A stretch of DNA of 64,000 bases. Origin: Parasponia andersonii. Its lineage: Eukaryota; Streptophyta; Magnoliopsida; Rosales; Cannabaceae. Each line of letters starts with the position of its first letter. Position 1 is the first letter of the stretch. Under the pieces are notes generated by a model. That model saw only the letters and a program-made list of their open reading frames with translations, was not told the origin of the DNA and did no database searches. The position numbers and the translations under genes are program-made. Positions 12,001 through 24,015 of the stretch are shown here, piece after piece. The stretch is from NCBI GenBank assembly GCA_002914805.1, contig JXTB01000288.1:458299-522298 (forward strand), given 5' to 3'.

Positions 12001-12143
12001 TTATTGGTATCAAGTTTACCATGCATAGTTTTAAGCCTCTCTTGATTTATCTGTCAATATATATATATATATTTTTTATTGGTATCAAGTTTACCATGCA
12101 TAGTTTTAAGCCTCTCTTGATTTATCTGTCAATATATATATAT
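12001..12143. repeat. near-perfect tandem duplication, period about 75 bp
   Basis: The segment containing GGTATCAAGTTTACCATGCA and ending in a (TA)n run occurs at 12006-12070 and again at 12081-12143. Both copies end in (TA)n, and the second abuts a MITE. Confidence 0.9.
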
Positions 12144-12144
12144 C

Positions 12145-12311
12145 GGGCACTAATCCAGTTGGTATTTTTTTTTATTTTAACCTATACATAGGTATCAATT
12201 TAGCCAATATTTAAAAAATAAAAGAGGGAAAGAGCATTAATGATGCATATCTTTTCATGCACTTCATTATAATCATAGGTAAAAAAAAATATATTTATTG
12301 GATTGGCAACC
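12145..12311 (+). mobile_element. MITE copy 1, internally deleted
   Basis: It starts GGGCACTAATCCAGTTGGTA, has the family core (agagcattaatgatgc, then tgcacttcattataa) and ends TTGGATTGGCAACC, with (TA)n on both sides. It lacks the ATCACTATTAGATGGTGATCC block of the longer copies. Confidence 0.7.
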
Positions 12312-12328
12312 TATATATATATATATAT

Positions 12329-12522
12329 AAAAGGCATATTAATTTAGCTAATAAAAAATATTTTTTATAATAAAAAATTAAAGAATGAAATATCATTAAT
12401 AATACACGTTTTTCTATATATTTTATTATAATCATTAAATTATTATTAGACGATGATCCAATGATTAAAAAAATACTTACATATAGATAAAAAAAAATGA
12501 CCTATTAGATTGACAACCATAT
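12329..12522 (+). mobile_element. MITE copy 2, diverged and 5'-truncated
   Basis: It follows copy 1 across a (TA)n tract. It begins at the point equivalent to GGTATCAATTTAGCC and runs to a terminus like AGATTGACAACC, followed by TATATA. Confidence 0.6.
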
Positions 12523-14951
12523 ATACACACATCTCAGCCTGAGTGACTTCTGTATTAAGATTGTCTATTCGTATTCTTTAGAGATAATAATGAGATAATA
12601 ATGTGCGTAGATTCTTTAGAATTTGTTCGAGACGAGAGAATAGCGTAAGAGATGAAAAGATGATGATCTCTTCAGACCTCAATTAAATAACTTTCTATCT
12701 TCTACATTATCAATATTTAAAACCCAATATATATTGAAAGCTAACCTTTATTGTGATGTTTGGTTTTTCTCCTATTTTTTTCATTTTAGTTTTTTTTCTT
12801 TTGTTTACTATGCTTTATCTGGCAGGCACCTTTCGATTTGGTTTCTACGTTTTCTCAAAACAGTAATACACATATAAACTGATATTTTAACCCGGCTAAT
12901 TAAATCTTGTGAAAATTCGATCCATCCTATCATGATTTTGTTTTAGCTTATTCTCTTAAATATTTGTGAGAAATGACCGTCTCTTGGAGAGTTTCCCCAT
13001 TTTTAATTAGGCATAAACTAAACATCACGTATAAATTCACCTACATCACAAGTGATACATGGTTAGAGTGATTTTGAAATCCAAATATATAAGACAAAAT
13101 GTAAGCTTGTAACGAGAGTTTTGTTGAATGTTTAGGCCCTTTTTGGTTAGTATATAGGATTGAAAATTATGAAAAATTAGGCATTGTATAGTATTTTTAG
13201 AAAAAAAAAAATCTAAACCCGATCATCTCTTATACTCTTTTTCAATGAAAATCTAGTGATCAGAATCTTTTCACCACGCCAAATCCATTGCTTATAACTT
13301 TAATTTATTTTATTGAAATATAAATATTTTTTTATCTTTTTAACACCTATCTTTTGCAAATTTTTAGATTTAATATAAAGGCATGGAATTGAATTTGGAT
13401 CTTTGACACTTTTATTAGCAAACTCCAAAAAACTATCAACTATTTTTCTATACTATTCTGATAATCTATCTGTCGATATGCATTTTTATCTATTCTAAGC
13501 ACAATTGGTTAAAATAAAAAATAAAACAAAACAATAATTTAAACAAATTTTTATTTGTCGAGAAAACCTTATATACTGATCAAGTAGTATAAAAAAATTA
13601 ACTAAAATTGAATAAAAAAAATTTGATATAATCTCCCCTATTTTAAACTATTCTCATGTTTCTAAGTAATAGCAAATTTAGTACTTAATTTATTTTTTAC
13701 AGAGTCTCCTTTATTTCAAACAAACAACCAATCATATATACAATTTCAATTAAATCTCAAATGCGGCATTGTGTACTACCTAATATTTCATTTAAAAGCT
13801 AAGACGATGACAAATATGTTGCCACTTTAGTCCGATTAATTTCATTTAATTTGTTTTTTTTTTCTTTTAAATTTTTTAAAAACATAAAAATAATAAAACA
13901 ACTAAAACATCGATTAGATAAAGATTTTTTTACAACTAAACTGGTGCCATTGTCCTCTTCCCTATATAATGCCATTTTAATGTCGTCACTTTAGTCAATT
14001 TTATAAATTTTCGGGTGCAAAACCGGTGCTATATTAATTGGCGCTAATTACTCCCGCCCATTGAAAATACCGGTGCTTAAGAATTAAGAAAATATCGGAA
14101 AAAAATTTCAATGTCAATGGAAATTTCATTAAAAAAAGGATGAAAATTATTTAAAATATAGAAAAATTAAAAGACAGTTTATCATAATTAAAAATCATAA
14201 AAGTCACTACATTTATTAGAAATACATGAATATATTACATGAATTGAGTATAAAATAGGATTAAGATGAAAGAAATAGACATAAATAAAGTTAGTACTAT
14301 TGAAAACAAGACATAAATATTTGTTTGGTTCTACAAATTCCCTAAAGTCTTGGAAAAATTGCAGAAAATGATTTTTATATTGATATTTTTACCAAAATAT
14401 CACTGCTATTTCCCGAAATTTCCCAAAAAGTTTCCAAAAATTACGTTACCCCTAAAATATTTTTGTAGTGGTAATTCAATTCGTCTTAATTCATAAGAAA
14501 ATAAATAAATAAATCATCAAATATGACAAACGCAATTGGAGAGAGAATTTCCTTCAACTAAATTAATCCAATGCTAAGCCTAAGAGCATATTTAATAATC
14601 AGCCGCCTTATGACCATAAACGTTATAATAATCATTATTATAAATTGTCACATCAAAATAGGCTTAGTGGTTCTTTGTAACTTTGCATACATTTTTAAAC
14701 TCATTGTTATTCTTATATTATCGGTCCACTATTGTTAATGTAATTACCAAGTGATCATAAGTGTTGTCCTCGTTAGAATAATTATCATGCTAACTAGTTT
14801 TATATGCTTAAGATACTGGTAAGTGCTGCTAACTGGCCAGTTTCATGCTTAAGAAACAGTTAATCGGTGTTTTAGCTTTCAATTTTGCTAATTAATTGGA
14901 AAAAATACAGGATTTTTCTATTTTATTCGTTGATTCTTAGATATTATGTGG

Positions 14952-15011
<60 letters not shown>

Positions 15012-15098
15012 CTTTTTCTCTTATTGTTAGTCTATATTCTATTATTTTTGTAGGGCAGGGGTCATATAAACTTGGACAATAACTACTGTCTACACGAC
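12523..15098. other. AT-rich intergenic sequence with a (TA)n/(TG)n microsatellite
   Basis: No coding or transposon signature is recognised across about 2.5 kb. A (TA)n run at about 14953-15000 passes into (TG)n to about 15010. Confidence 0.6.
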
Positions 15099-15255
15099 AT
15101 GCGCTATGAACATACCTTACAAGATCCTAAAAGCATATAGATGCTATTTCATCAAGAATTTATTCTTCATCATAACAAAAAATGAATCAGGATACTCTGT
15201 CACTGATTCAAACAGAATACTATATACATCAAGGCCAGCTGGTGAAACCCATAAA

Positions 15256-15376
15256 ACTTCAAACGTAAAAGTTGTTTGATAGTTAATACCAAAGCAAAAA
15301 ATATATACAAATACTCAACCAGAAGACACAAAACTTCAAACGTAAAAGCTGTTTGATAGTTAATAACAAAGCAAAA
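15256..15376. repeat. short direct duplication, period about 73 bp
   Basis: AAAACTTCAAACGTAAAAG followed by TGTTTGATAGTTAATA occurs near 15256 and again near 15329, with few differences. Confidence 0.8.
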
Positions 15377-15384
15377 ATAAAAAA

Positions 15385-15596
15385 TAAAAATAAAAAATCA
15401 CGATTGGAACTGGTGTGTGATAATCTTGTAAGGCTTCAGGAAGAGCGAGCCACCGCCGAGTAAGCGGATTGCAAATGTAGTACTAATAACAATTGGAACT
15501 GGACATGACCAGCAGAAGGTTGTTGAATGTCGCCCGTATGGTTACAGGCTCAGGAAGAAAATTAAGATAAGTACTACCGGTCGTCGACGACAGTTT
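15385..15596 (-). pseudogene. F-box gene, C-terminal part, separated from its F-box by a copia insertion
   Basis: On minus from 15596 the frame reads an F-box-associated segment (ATFNNLLLVMSSSNCY, one stop, then YYICNPLTRRWLALPEA). The ICNPLTR.W.ALP pattern is typical of plant F-box-associated domains. It directly abuts the truncated LTR of the copia element; the F-box itself is on the far side at 20637-20795. The protein-coding stretch fades into AT-rich DNA after about 15385. The piece that should link the two halves is missing, so a deletion accompanied or followed the insertion (inference). Confidence 0.7.
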
Positions 15597-15807
15597 AAAG
15601 ATAATTCTAGATAGTGTAAGAATACTCCATCCAAATACTAATCACCTAATTAATTATATAATTTAGCAAATATAAGAATACTCTTGAAATTTGGATACTA
15701 AATTATGGGCTATTAGACACTCACACAAAACAAATCCAACATAAAGCCAAGTAACTAAACTACTTAACTATGACCTAATAGGTCACAAATAAGTTTATTT
15801 TCTAGCT
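15597..15807 (-). repeat. 3' LTR of the copia element, outer end truncated
   Basis: It matches the inner ~210 bp of the LTR at 20311-20636 (both contain GGGCTATTAGACAC and AAATAAGTTTATTTTCTA). The equivalent of the first ~118 bp is absent. The polypurine tract (minus-strand TAAGGGGGGA) lies at 15807-15816. Confidence 0.8.
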
Positions 15808-18800
15808 CCCCCCTTAAACTTGATTTGTGACACCTAGTAAATTTCTTAGCTTGAGAAAATCTTTATACTTGAGTGGTTTGGTGAAAATATCCGCCACTTG
15901 GTCTTGAGTCTTTACATATTTTAGTTTTATATCCTTTCTTACAATACATTCCCTTATATAATAATAACAAGAATCAATGTGCTTATTTTTTTCATAGAAG
16001 ATAGGATTCTTTACTAAAATAATTGCTGATTTATTATTAATACAGATCTCAGTAGGTTCATTCTGCGAAATGTATAATTCCTTCAACAAGTTTCTTAGCT
16101 AAATTGCATGATAAATATATAATATAGCTGCAATATACTCTGCTTCACAGCTTGAGAGTGTGATGATTGATTACTTCTTAGATATCCATGTGAAAGTAGT
16201 GTCACCCAAGAAGAATGTAAAGACACTTATATTCTTCGATCATCTAAGTCTCTACTCCAATCATTGTCACTATAACTTATAAGATTGTAGTTGTTGGATG
16301 ATAAATATTGTAAGCCAAAATTAATTGCACCTTTAATATATCGAAGGATTCTCTTGACAACTTTCAAGTGAGTAGTTGTTAGAGATTCCATGTAATGACT
16401 GGCCAAGCTCACAACATAGAGAATGTCAAGTTTTGTACAAGTCAGATAGTATAAACTTCCAATTAAGCTCTTATAAAGTATTAGATCTACTTTTTCTCCT
16501 TTATCATGATTTGATAGCTTGGTTCTATATTCGATTAGTATATTGATATCCTTGTAATCATTTATCTTGAACTTCTTGATGATCTCCCTGACGTAACCTT
16601 CTTGTGAAATAAAAATTCTATCTTTTTCTTGCTTCACTTCTATACCAAGATAGCAACATATGAGTCCGATATCATTCATCTCAAACTTTTTTATCATTAC
16701 TTTCTTAAACTCTTCGAGCATGGATATATTACTCCTTGTAAAGATCAAATCATCGACATAAAGGCATACGATCAAGATATCTCCATCTTTTATTTTGATA
16801 TACAACGCATGCTTATAAGGACATTTAATGAAATTGTTATCTTGGAAGTACTTGTTATACGACTATTTCATGCTCTCCGTGCTCACTTTAACCTATAAAA
16901 GGCCTTCTTCAACTTTAGAACCTTATCTTCTTGTCCTTTAATCTCATACCTAGATGGTTGCTCGATATAGACTTCCTCTTCAAGGACTCTATTTAAGAAA
17001 GCAGACATTATGTCTATTTGATGAATTTTTTATTTATTTTAAGTAGCCAATAAGATAATCAATCGTATTGCTTTTAGATTAGCGATAAGAGCAAATACTT
17101 TATCATAGTCGATGTTGCGTCTTTGGTTATATCCTTTTGTGAGCAATCTTGCCCTATATCTCTCAACTTTTCCTTTAGTATTCTTCTTAACCTTGTAAAC
17201 CTATTTCACGCCAATTGCTTTATGCTTCTTTGGAAGTGTAGCAAGCTCACATGTATCATTCTTTGTGATCGTTTTTATTTTTTCATCCATTACATCTCAC
17301 CATTTCTTACTTTGTATATCTTCATCAAAGTTTAATGGTTCACAATTAGCAAGGAGGAAAAAGAGATTCAAGCAATTTTGATTCTCAGTTACCTCATATA
17401 TCTTTTGTAAACTCTTTAATCTTAGTGTCTTTTCACACGAACTGCTATTTGAAGACGATCCTGGTGTTGTTTCTTGATGAGTGCTTGCCACTGGTGAAGT
17501 ATGTAGGGTAACAGGATCTTGCAGTTCTTCTCTTATTTGCTCCATTCTTCGTTGCTCATTTGCTCGTTTTCTTCCTCAATATATAGTAGGAAGTCATAAT
17601 TTCCCTCTTGTGTATGCTATTCCCAAGTACTTTCTTCATCAAACTCTACATTATAACTAATAATAGTCTTTCCATTGCTTGGATTATAGAGCTTGTAGCC
17701 TTTTGAGTTAGAGTCATAGCTAATGAAGATAAACTTCTCACTTTTATCATTGAGCTTGATTCTCTTTTTATCAGGCATGTGGGCATAAATTCTGCTTCTA
17801 AATACTCTTAGGTGAGAGATTTCGGATTTTCTTCCACTCTAAGCTTCTTATAGTGTCCTTCTCTATACGCTTCTTATTAGAGAGTGATTTGATAAGTAAA
17901 CTACGGAGGCTACAACTTCAACCCAAAACTTCTTTGGTATTTCTTTGTTTTTGAGCATGCTTCTGGCTATATCTAGGATTGTTCTATTCTGTATTTTCCA
18001 TGACATCATTCTATTGAGGAGATCTCAGCACTATTAAAGAACAACATATGTCGTTGTCTTCACAATATTTCTGAAACTCGTGAGATGTGAATTCTCCTCC
18101 TCTATCAGATATCATTATCTTGATACTTCGACAACTTTTATTTCAAAAAATACCTTGAACTTCTTGAATTTTTCGTACACATCTGATTTCTCCTTCAAGA
18201 AATACATTCAGGTATTTCTTAAAAAAATCATCAGTAAAGAGGAAAAGTAGTTACTCTTATCGAGTGAACTTAGTCTTATCGGACCACACACTTCAGTATT
18301 ATGAGCTCAAGCACTTTATGGGCTCGGGAACTCAGTTCTCTTGGAAAACTTCTTCTGAATTGCTTTCCTAAGAAGCATCCTTTACATAATTGGTCTAGTT
18401 AACTAATGAAAGGTAGACCTTGAACTATCTCTTTTTTTACTAATAATTATACGCCGCCAAAATTGAGATGTCCAAACATTAGGTGCCAAAGTATTGATGA
18501 ATCTTTGTAGTAAGCCTTTAGATACTTTCTCGTGTCATTTTGAATATGTAACAAGGACATTCTATTTCTTGTTATTGGCATTTTGGTGATTAACTTATTT
18601 TTATTGTCTCTTGAAGAAATACTATTTTCTTTCATGTGAATATCATAGTCTTTCTCTAAGAGTTGGCCAAGACTTAAGATATTACTCTTCATGTTAGGTA
18701 TGTAGTAAACGCTTTGAATAAACTAAAGTTCTCCATTTCTCAAGTATATGAGAATTTTACCTTTTCTCTTTATTATTTCCTTGGAATTATCTCTAAATGA

Positions 18801-19748
18801 AACATTCTAGTCACCGACTCGTCATGTTCTACGAATATATCTCTTCTTCCATACATATGATTACTTGCACTGCTGTCAAGGTATCATATATTTTCTTGGC
18901 ACCTATTGGTCTCTTTGCGTGCTAACAAAAATATATCTTCCTCTTGTCTTTTATCTTTGGCATAGTTGGCTCTTTCTTGTACCTTCTTTGAAGCTCTACA
19001 TTTGAAAGCGTATGACCATATCTTTGACAGCTGTAAGACTTGATTTGGGACTTGTCATGCCAATATCATAGGCTACCTTTTCTATGACTTCTTGTTAAGC
19101 TTTTTCTTCTATCTTCATTTTATAATTATTGTTGAAACTTTCTCTTCCTCCTCTTCCATGTTTATGACGTCTTTCTTGGCCAGTCTTCTTCCATTGTTGA
19201 AGTCTTCTTCTTTCTCTTTGAGTTGAGCCTTAAGGAGCTGCCCATAGAAATTTCGCATCTTCTTATTCTTTTCTTTGTAGGCTTATAAGGAACTCAAGAA
19301 TTGATATAACTTCATAGCTTCTAACTTTGGTTTCTTCAATGATAGTAATAATTTTCTTGAATTTTAGATCTAATGATTGAAGAATCTTTTTCATAATTAT
19401 AACATTTTCTAGTTTCTCACCATTTCTTTTCATTTGATTAGAAATGGTTAGAACTCTAGAAAAATAATCAGAAACTGACTCAATTTTTGTCATGTGCAGC
19501 AAATTAAACTCTTTTCTTAAAATTTGAAGTTTCTCTCATACTTTCTTAGCAGAAGTTGTACTTGAGATTTTCTCATACCTATCGTCATCTAAGGCTTGGT
19601 AGATTAGGAAGAGAGTCCTTTTGTCTCTCTTTCTTAAGTCTTTTAATTTATCCTTTTGTGTTGAGGATAGTGTCACCTCATCTCTTGGCTCTTCGTAGCC
19701 TTTTTCTACTACATCCCAGATATCATGTACTCTAAGGAGAACCTTCAT
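15808..19748 (-). pseudogene. copia gag-pol remnants
   Basis: On minus, gag-like sequence occupies 19748-19263 (LKDLRKRDKRTLFLIYQALD; then SDYFSRVLTISNQMKRNGE). A pre-integrase segment is at 18692-18447 (SSILWHLMFGHLNFGGV). Reverse transcriptase is at 16805-16227 with CLYVDDLIF near 16750, and RNase H at 16089-15814 (VADIFTKPLK). Stops and frameshifts separate the pieces, and the integrase core around 17.6-18.3 kb is badly decayed. The product would be the capsid and replication polyprotein. The lineage within copia is not certain. Confidence 0.8.
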
Positions 19749-20296
19749 TTTGATAGTCTAATTATCAAAGTTGTTGCCTTAGAGTGGCAGAACTTAAAGA
19801 GATGCAAAACTATTGATAGTCACATCTTTTAACAGAGTGAGCTTTTGGAAATTTCTACTACATAGATAGATTCAGAACGTCAAAAATTTTAAGTTTGACT
19901 AGTATACCGACTTGGTTAAAGTCAATGGTTAAAGTCAACCACTTGGTCAACGATCAATGCTGATCACAGTCTAGTAAAAAATGCAGTCAACGGTCAACGC
20001 TGATCACAATCTAGTCAAAAATGCAATCAACAGTGAGGTCAAATGGCTCTGACTTAGTTCAACTCAGTGAGTTCACTTAGCTTGTGTTAGTAAACTTTTG
20101 ACGACTCGTTCAGACTCTGATTGAGCTGATTTTTGCGGTAGCATGTTCGTCTCGTCGAACTCTTCAATTTGATATGTAATAGTGGTATGTTTGGAACAAA
20201 TATCTAATACTCTCAATCTCAAAAATTCTTTTCTGATGTAAAAGATCAATCAAAGTTACATCCATAGAGCATACTTTAGATTTCAAGACAACCTTA

Positions 20297-20308
20297 CTCT
20301 AATACCAA
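20297..20308 (-). other. primer-binding site, initiator Met tRNA type
   Basis: The minus strand reads TTGGTATTAGAG just inside the 5' LTR, one or two changes from the usual TGGTATCAGAG of plant elements primed by initiator Met tRNA. Confidence 0.7.
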
Positions 20309-20310
20309 TT

Positions 20311-20636
20311 TGTTAGAAATAAGGGACTTTTAAGGCTAGAAAGGCTAAGGGAAAAACTAGAGAGAATTTTAATAGAAGAGGAGAACTTGTATTGCTACTT
20401 GAAATATTTCTTTTTAGCTTAATACAAGGATGATTCTACATGGTGTAAGAATACTTTATCTAACTATTAATCATTAAATTAATTATATAATCTAGTAAAT
20501 ACAAGAATAATCTAGAAACTTAGATACTAAACTATGGGCTATTAGACACACACACAAAACAAGTCTAATATAAGCCCAACAAACTAAACTACTTAACTAC
20601 GACTTAATAGGTCATAAATAAGTTTATTTTCTAACA
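20311..20636 (-). repeat. 5' LTR of the copia element
   Basis: 326 bp with TGTTAGAA at one end and TTCTAACA at the other. The inner part matches 15597-15807. Confidence 0.85.
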
Positions 20637-20795
20637 ATGAGGGCGGTAAATCAGTGAAAAACAACGCTTGCAAATGGCACTACATCGGATTATGGATCGG
20701 CGATCGGAGAGTCGTGTCAGTATTTCGAGGAGTAGATCATCGGAAGCATAGATGATAAATTTAGATGGATCTTCCGTTTTGTTGCAATCGACCAT
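20637..20795 (-). pseudogene. F-box gene, N-terminal F-box, cut off by the copia insertion
   Basis: From an ATG at 20795 the minus strand gives 53 codons without a stop up to the LTR edge. Residues 18-50 form an F-box: ASDDLLLEILTRLSDRRSI then IRCSAICKRCFSLIY. The frame ends exactly at the retrotransposon boundary, and an F-box-associated segment resumes beyond the element at 15596. The parent gene was therefore an F-box plus F-box-associated-domain protein, an SCF ligase adaptor by family knowledge. The two halves together are shorter than such proteins usually are, so sequence has been lost. Confidence 0.75.
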
Positions 20796-23270
20796 GATGG
20801 ATGCAGATTTAATTTGACCCAGAAGATTGCCTAGGTAGGGGAATTATATATTATATATTATATATTATGTAGTTGTGTCACTAGATGTCTAATATCCTAT
20901 TAGATAATCTCAAAAAAAAAATATATAAATAAATAAATTGATAACTATATGTATATCAACCTGAATTGACAAGACCAAGGCAAATCAACCTGACTTCTAC
21001 TTAATTCTGGTTCTATTACGATTAAATCTTTATCTGTTTGCTATAGCTTATGGGTATGCTTACTTATCGCAATGCTCAGATTGGGAAAAGTAGTTCTAAT
21101 TCTATGATAGAGCCTGTCAAATGTTTGATTGAGATCATGTTGATGAGGATATATATGATGTTTATGAGACAACTAAGGCTCATGAGTTTTTTGTTTTTAA
21201 TGTTATTATAGTGTGTTATTCTTTTAATCATGATAGTTAAATATGACTGTACAGGTTTTTCTAATTTTGTGGCAGTTAAAGAAGTTATCTATGAGGTTTA
21301 TCTTGTTTTGGAACTGGCTAAAGTCTATTGTATATGTTCTCATGGATAACTTCCCTTTCAATTCTTCTTTGTTTGCGTTTTGTGATGTTATACAGAAAGT
21401 TCCCCTTGCAATACGGAGCCAGAGAGCATTGCTCAGACAATATGAAGATTTATCTGCTATGTTTAGTCATTATATTATTGAGTTTGCAGATTTTTATTTT
21501 CAGTTTGATGTTCCAAGCCTCTCTCTAATTTTTTTTTTTTTTTTTTGTTTTTGAAGTATTATGCTAATAACGTGCTTGTTCTATGAATGATCAGCTTAGT
21601 GTTTTTTAGATGTTTTATGAATTTAGTTCTTAATAGCTACCTGGATATATTACAGAAGAAATGACTCCACTTTGTTCTGCTGCTAACTCTACTAATCCTT
21701 TGATTAATCTTGTTAAGATTTTGGATCTCATGGTGGAGTTTACTCAAGTAAGTGGCTTGAGCAGATTTGCAGGCCACTATGCATCTTTGACATCCTTTCA
21801 GATCTAAAGAGAGAAAATGAAGTTATTTTTAGGAATTGAAAACTGTGTTTTATTATGCGAATTTACATTGATACTATTTATATTGGAAATACTTTATCTA
21901 TAATATGTTGTTATTTGGTACAGAGAAGAAACTACTGCAGTGTAAGTTATGCAAAGCTGCCATAAGTGGAAAGTCCATTGATTTTACAAAAAAGTATCAC
22001 ATATAAGAAAGATGTGTACTGAATATTTACGTATTAACTTTTACTTGGGACTTTCATGTTTTTTTACTTCGACGAAAACTATCAAGGATATTCCTGCTTT
22101 CATTTTAGATCATTTTATATTTCCCTTTTCATATGTGTCGAGGCCAGAACCAACCAAACTAACGTGTATGTTTCAAGAAAAACCCATCTTTAGAGAGACC
22201 CTTATCTTCTTTGAGCAAGGTAGGGGCTTGGAACTGGCTCCTCTGTATTTAGCATCATAGTTAGAAGTGTCTAACCTAAGCAAAAGCATAAATATGAAGC
22301 ACATTTCCTACCTATAAGTTAATCAATAAACAGTACCATACATACATATGTCCTGCTTGTATGGCACATAAATCTCTAGTTCTTTCTATGAGGCTACAGG
22401 GCAATTTAATTTACACAGTAAGCAAAATATAATAAAGCATATAGCGTGTTCTTATAAAGTTTTCTCCATTTTTTTCCTATATACAAAGCAGAATCTATGT
22501 TATTATTCAAAAAAGATTAGACAGGTTATAGGCATGGGGACAAGATACTCCACCACAAACTAAAATTTCTATACGAAACAGACATATGTATTATTATTCA
22601 GAAAAGATAATACAAGTCATAGGAATTGGGACAAAATAGTTCACCACAAACTAGAAAATTACATGTCTTTGAGTCCGTTGCAAATCAGAAAACTTTAAAG
22701 ATTAGTTTGGCTCAGCTAAATTCGTTCTTTTTCCATTTGTCCTTTTCCCTGGATCTATAATTGCTGATATAATTTCTGACCCCTTTTAGTGGCATGTTAT
22801 CTGTTATAATTGCTGATTCTTCGTGTTATAATTATTGATTCTTCGTGTTACTAGCATTTGGCGGCATGTTATCTGTCCTTTTAAATTCAATGCATCGAAT
22901 AGGTACAAAAAATCTCATATTTGTCTTTGGTTAATCGCTGATACCTTTCTCCACTGTTTGTTCTTTTTTGTTAGGTTGATATTTATTTCCGATATAAGGA
23001 AGACGAAATTTAGCAAATTCCAATCTATGGAGGGAGAATACAAAGGATTGAAGAATATGTGGGAGATAGATAGTTGTAGATTTTTAGATTTGATTGATAA
23101 GATATTTAGATTTTATTGGATTTTGTGTTTGCTCGTGGATGATCCATCCATGTTTTATTTTTTAGAATTGAAATATTCTATTGAACTCTACGTATTAATC
23201 TCATTATGGAATTATGGGCTTATGAGTGACAATTATAAATTCTCTATACTGAATATTGGAGTGAATATAA
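20796..23270. other. unassigned sequence with possible degenerate exons
   Basis: It contains upstream flank of the F-box gene, then short stretches at 21240-21520 and 21660-21790 that look mildly coding but match no family I recognise and are broken in every frame. A diverged direct repeat of ~70 bp occurs at 22497-22567 and 22585-22660 (both contain CACCACAAACTA). The rest is AT-rich. Confidence 0.45.
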
Positions 23271-23687
23271 CACTACAAAAATATTATTATTTTTATTATA
23301 TAATATTATAAAATATTATAAAATAGGCATTTAGTAACATAAATAGGTGTTATTATAGGCTCTATGCTATTAACGATATATGTAAAATGTTATTTTATAT
23401 AATGCCAAAAAAATGCTATGAAATAGGATTTTTCATAACAAAAAAGTATTATGAAAGGGTTTGTATTTTTCATCACATGTTTGTATTATAACCACATTAC
23501 AATGTTATTATTTATATTCTATAGTACTAAAAGAATGTTATAAAAAAAAAATTAACAACGTCAAAATAATATTATAAAAGATCTAGACTTTTAATAACAT
23601 GAGCTGACATAATATTTTTCATAATGTTATGAATTATCTAAAATAATACTTTTTTAGTGTTATTAAAAATGTTTTTATCTTGTAGTG
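23271..23687. mobile_element. small non-autonomous CACTA-like DNA element
   Basis: It begins CACTACAAAAATATTAT and ends TTTTTATCTTGTAGTG, i.e. inverted termini CACTACAA, the hallmark of CACTA (En/Spm) elements. The 417-bp interior is AT-rich with repeated TGTTAT/ATAACA motifs and no ORF. Flanks are TAA on the left and AAA on the right, a possible 3-bp duplication with one change. Confidence 0.7.
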
Positions 23688-23838
23688 AAAACTCTATGTA
23701 TCTGACTCTTTATCAACTTGTACTTTTCATTTTTGTTTTTCAAAAGAATTGACAACCACCGAAAATTCTAGTGTTTGAGAAGTAATATCCCTCCTAAATT
23801 TTTTAATGGAATCTCTAGGATTAACTTACAATTCTAAA

Positions 23839-24006
23839 TGACGAAGTGGGTTGGCTCAAATGGTAAGAACACCCACTACGTAGGATCTTGATCCTAGATT
23901 TGAGTCACATTAGGGGTAAGCGTAAAAGTTTATTATCCTTAATCGGACAATGTGAAGATAAGCAGAGGTTATTAGTTAAATCCTACTTTTTTTATAAAAA
24001 AAAAAT
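23839..24006 (+). mobile_element. tRNA-derived SINE with 9-bp target duplication
   Basis: 168 bp flanked by AATTCTAAA at 23830-23838 and 24007-24015. Near the 5' end an A-box-like TGGCTCAAATGG (23852-23863) and, about 45 bp later, a B-box-like GATTTGAGTC mark an RNA polymerase III promoter. The 3' end is a T/A-rich tail. This structure is that of plant tRNA-related SINEs mobilised by LINE reverse transcriptase (family knowledge). Confidence 0.8.
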
Positions 24007-24015
24007 AATTCTAAA

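Larger units (their letters stand above)
15597..20636 (-). mobile_element. decayed Ty1/copia retrotransposon inserted in an F-box gene
   Basis: It lies in minus orientation: 5' LTR 20311-20636, primer-binding site 20297-20308, gag near 19.2-19.75 kb, then protease/integrase remnants, reverse transcriptase and RNase H down to 15.8 kb, a polypurine tract, and a 3' LTR at 15597-15807. The gag-integrase-RT-RNase H order is that of copia elements. Many stops and frameshifts show an old copy. The outer ~118 bp of the 3' LTR are missing, so no target duplication can be matched. Confidence 0.85.

Noticed and set aside
21240-21790. Possible exons of a host gene
   Set aside because: Two stretches look mildly coding but no frame links them, stops intervene, and no family is recognised.
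22835-23311. 158-codon open frame on plus
   Set aside because: It runs into the CACTA-like element at 23271, is rich in Phe/Ile/Leu/Tyr as expected of AT-rich noise, and matches no family.
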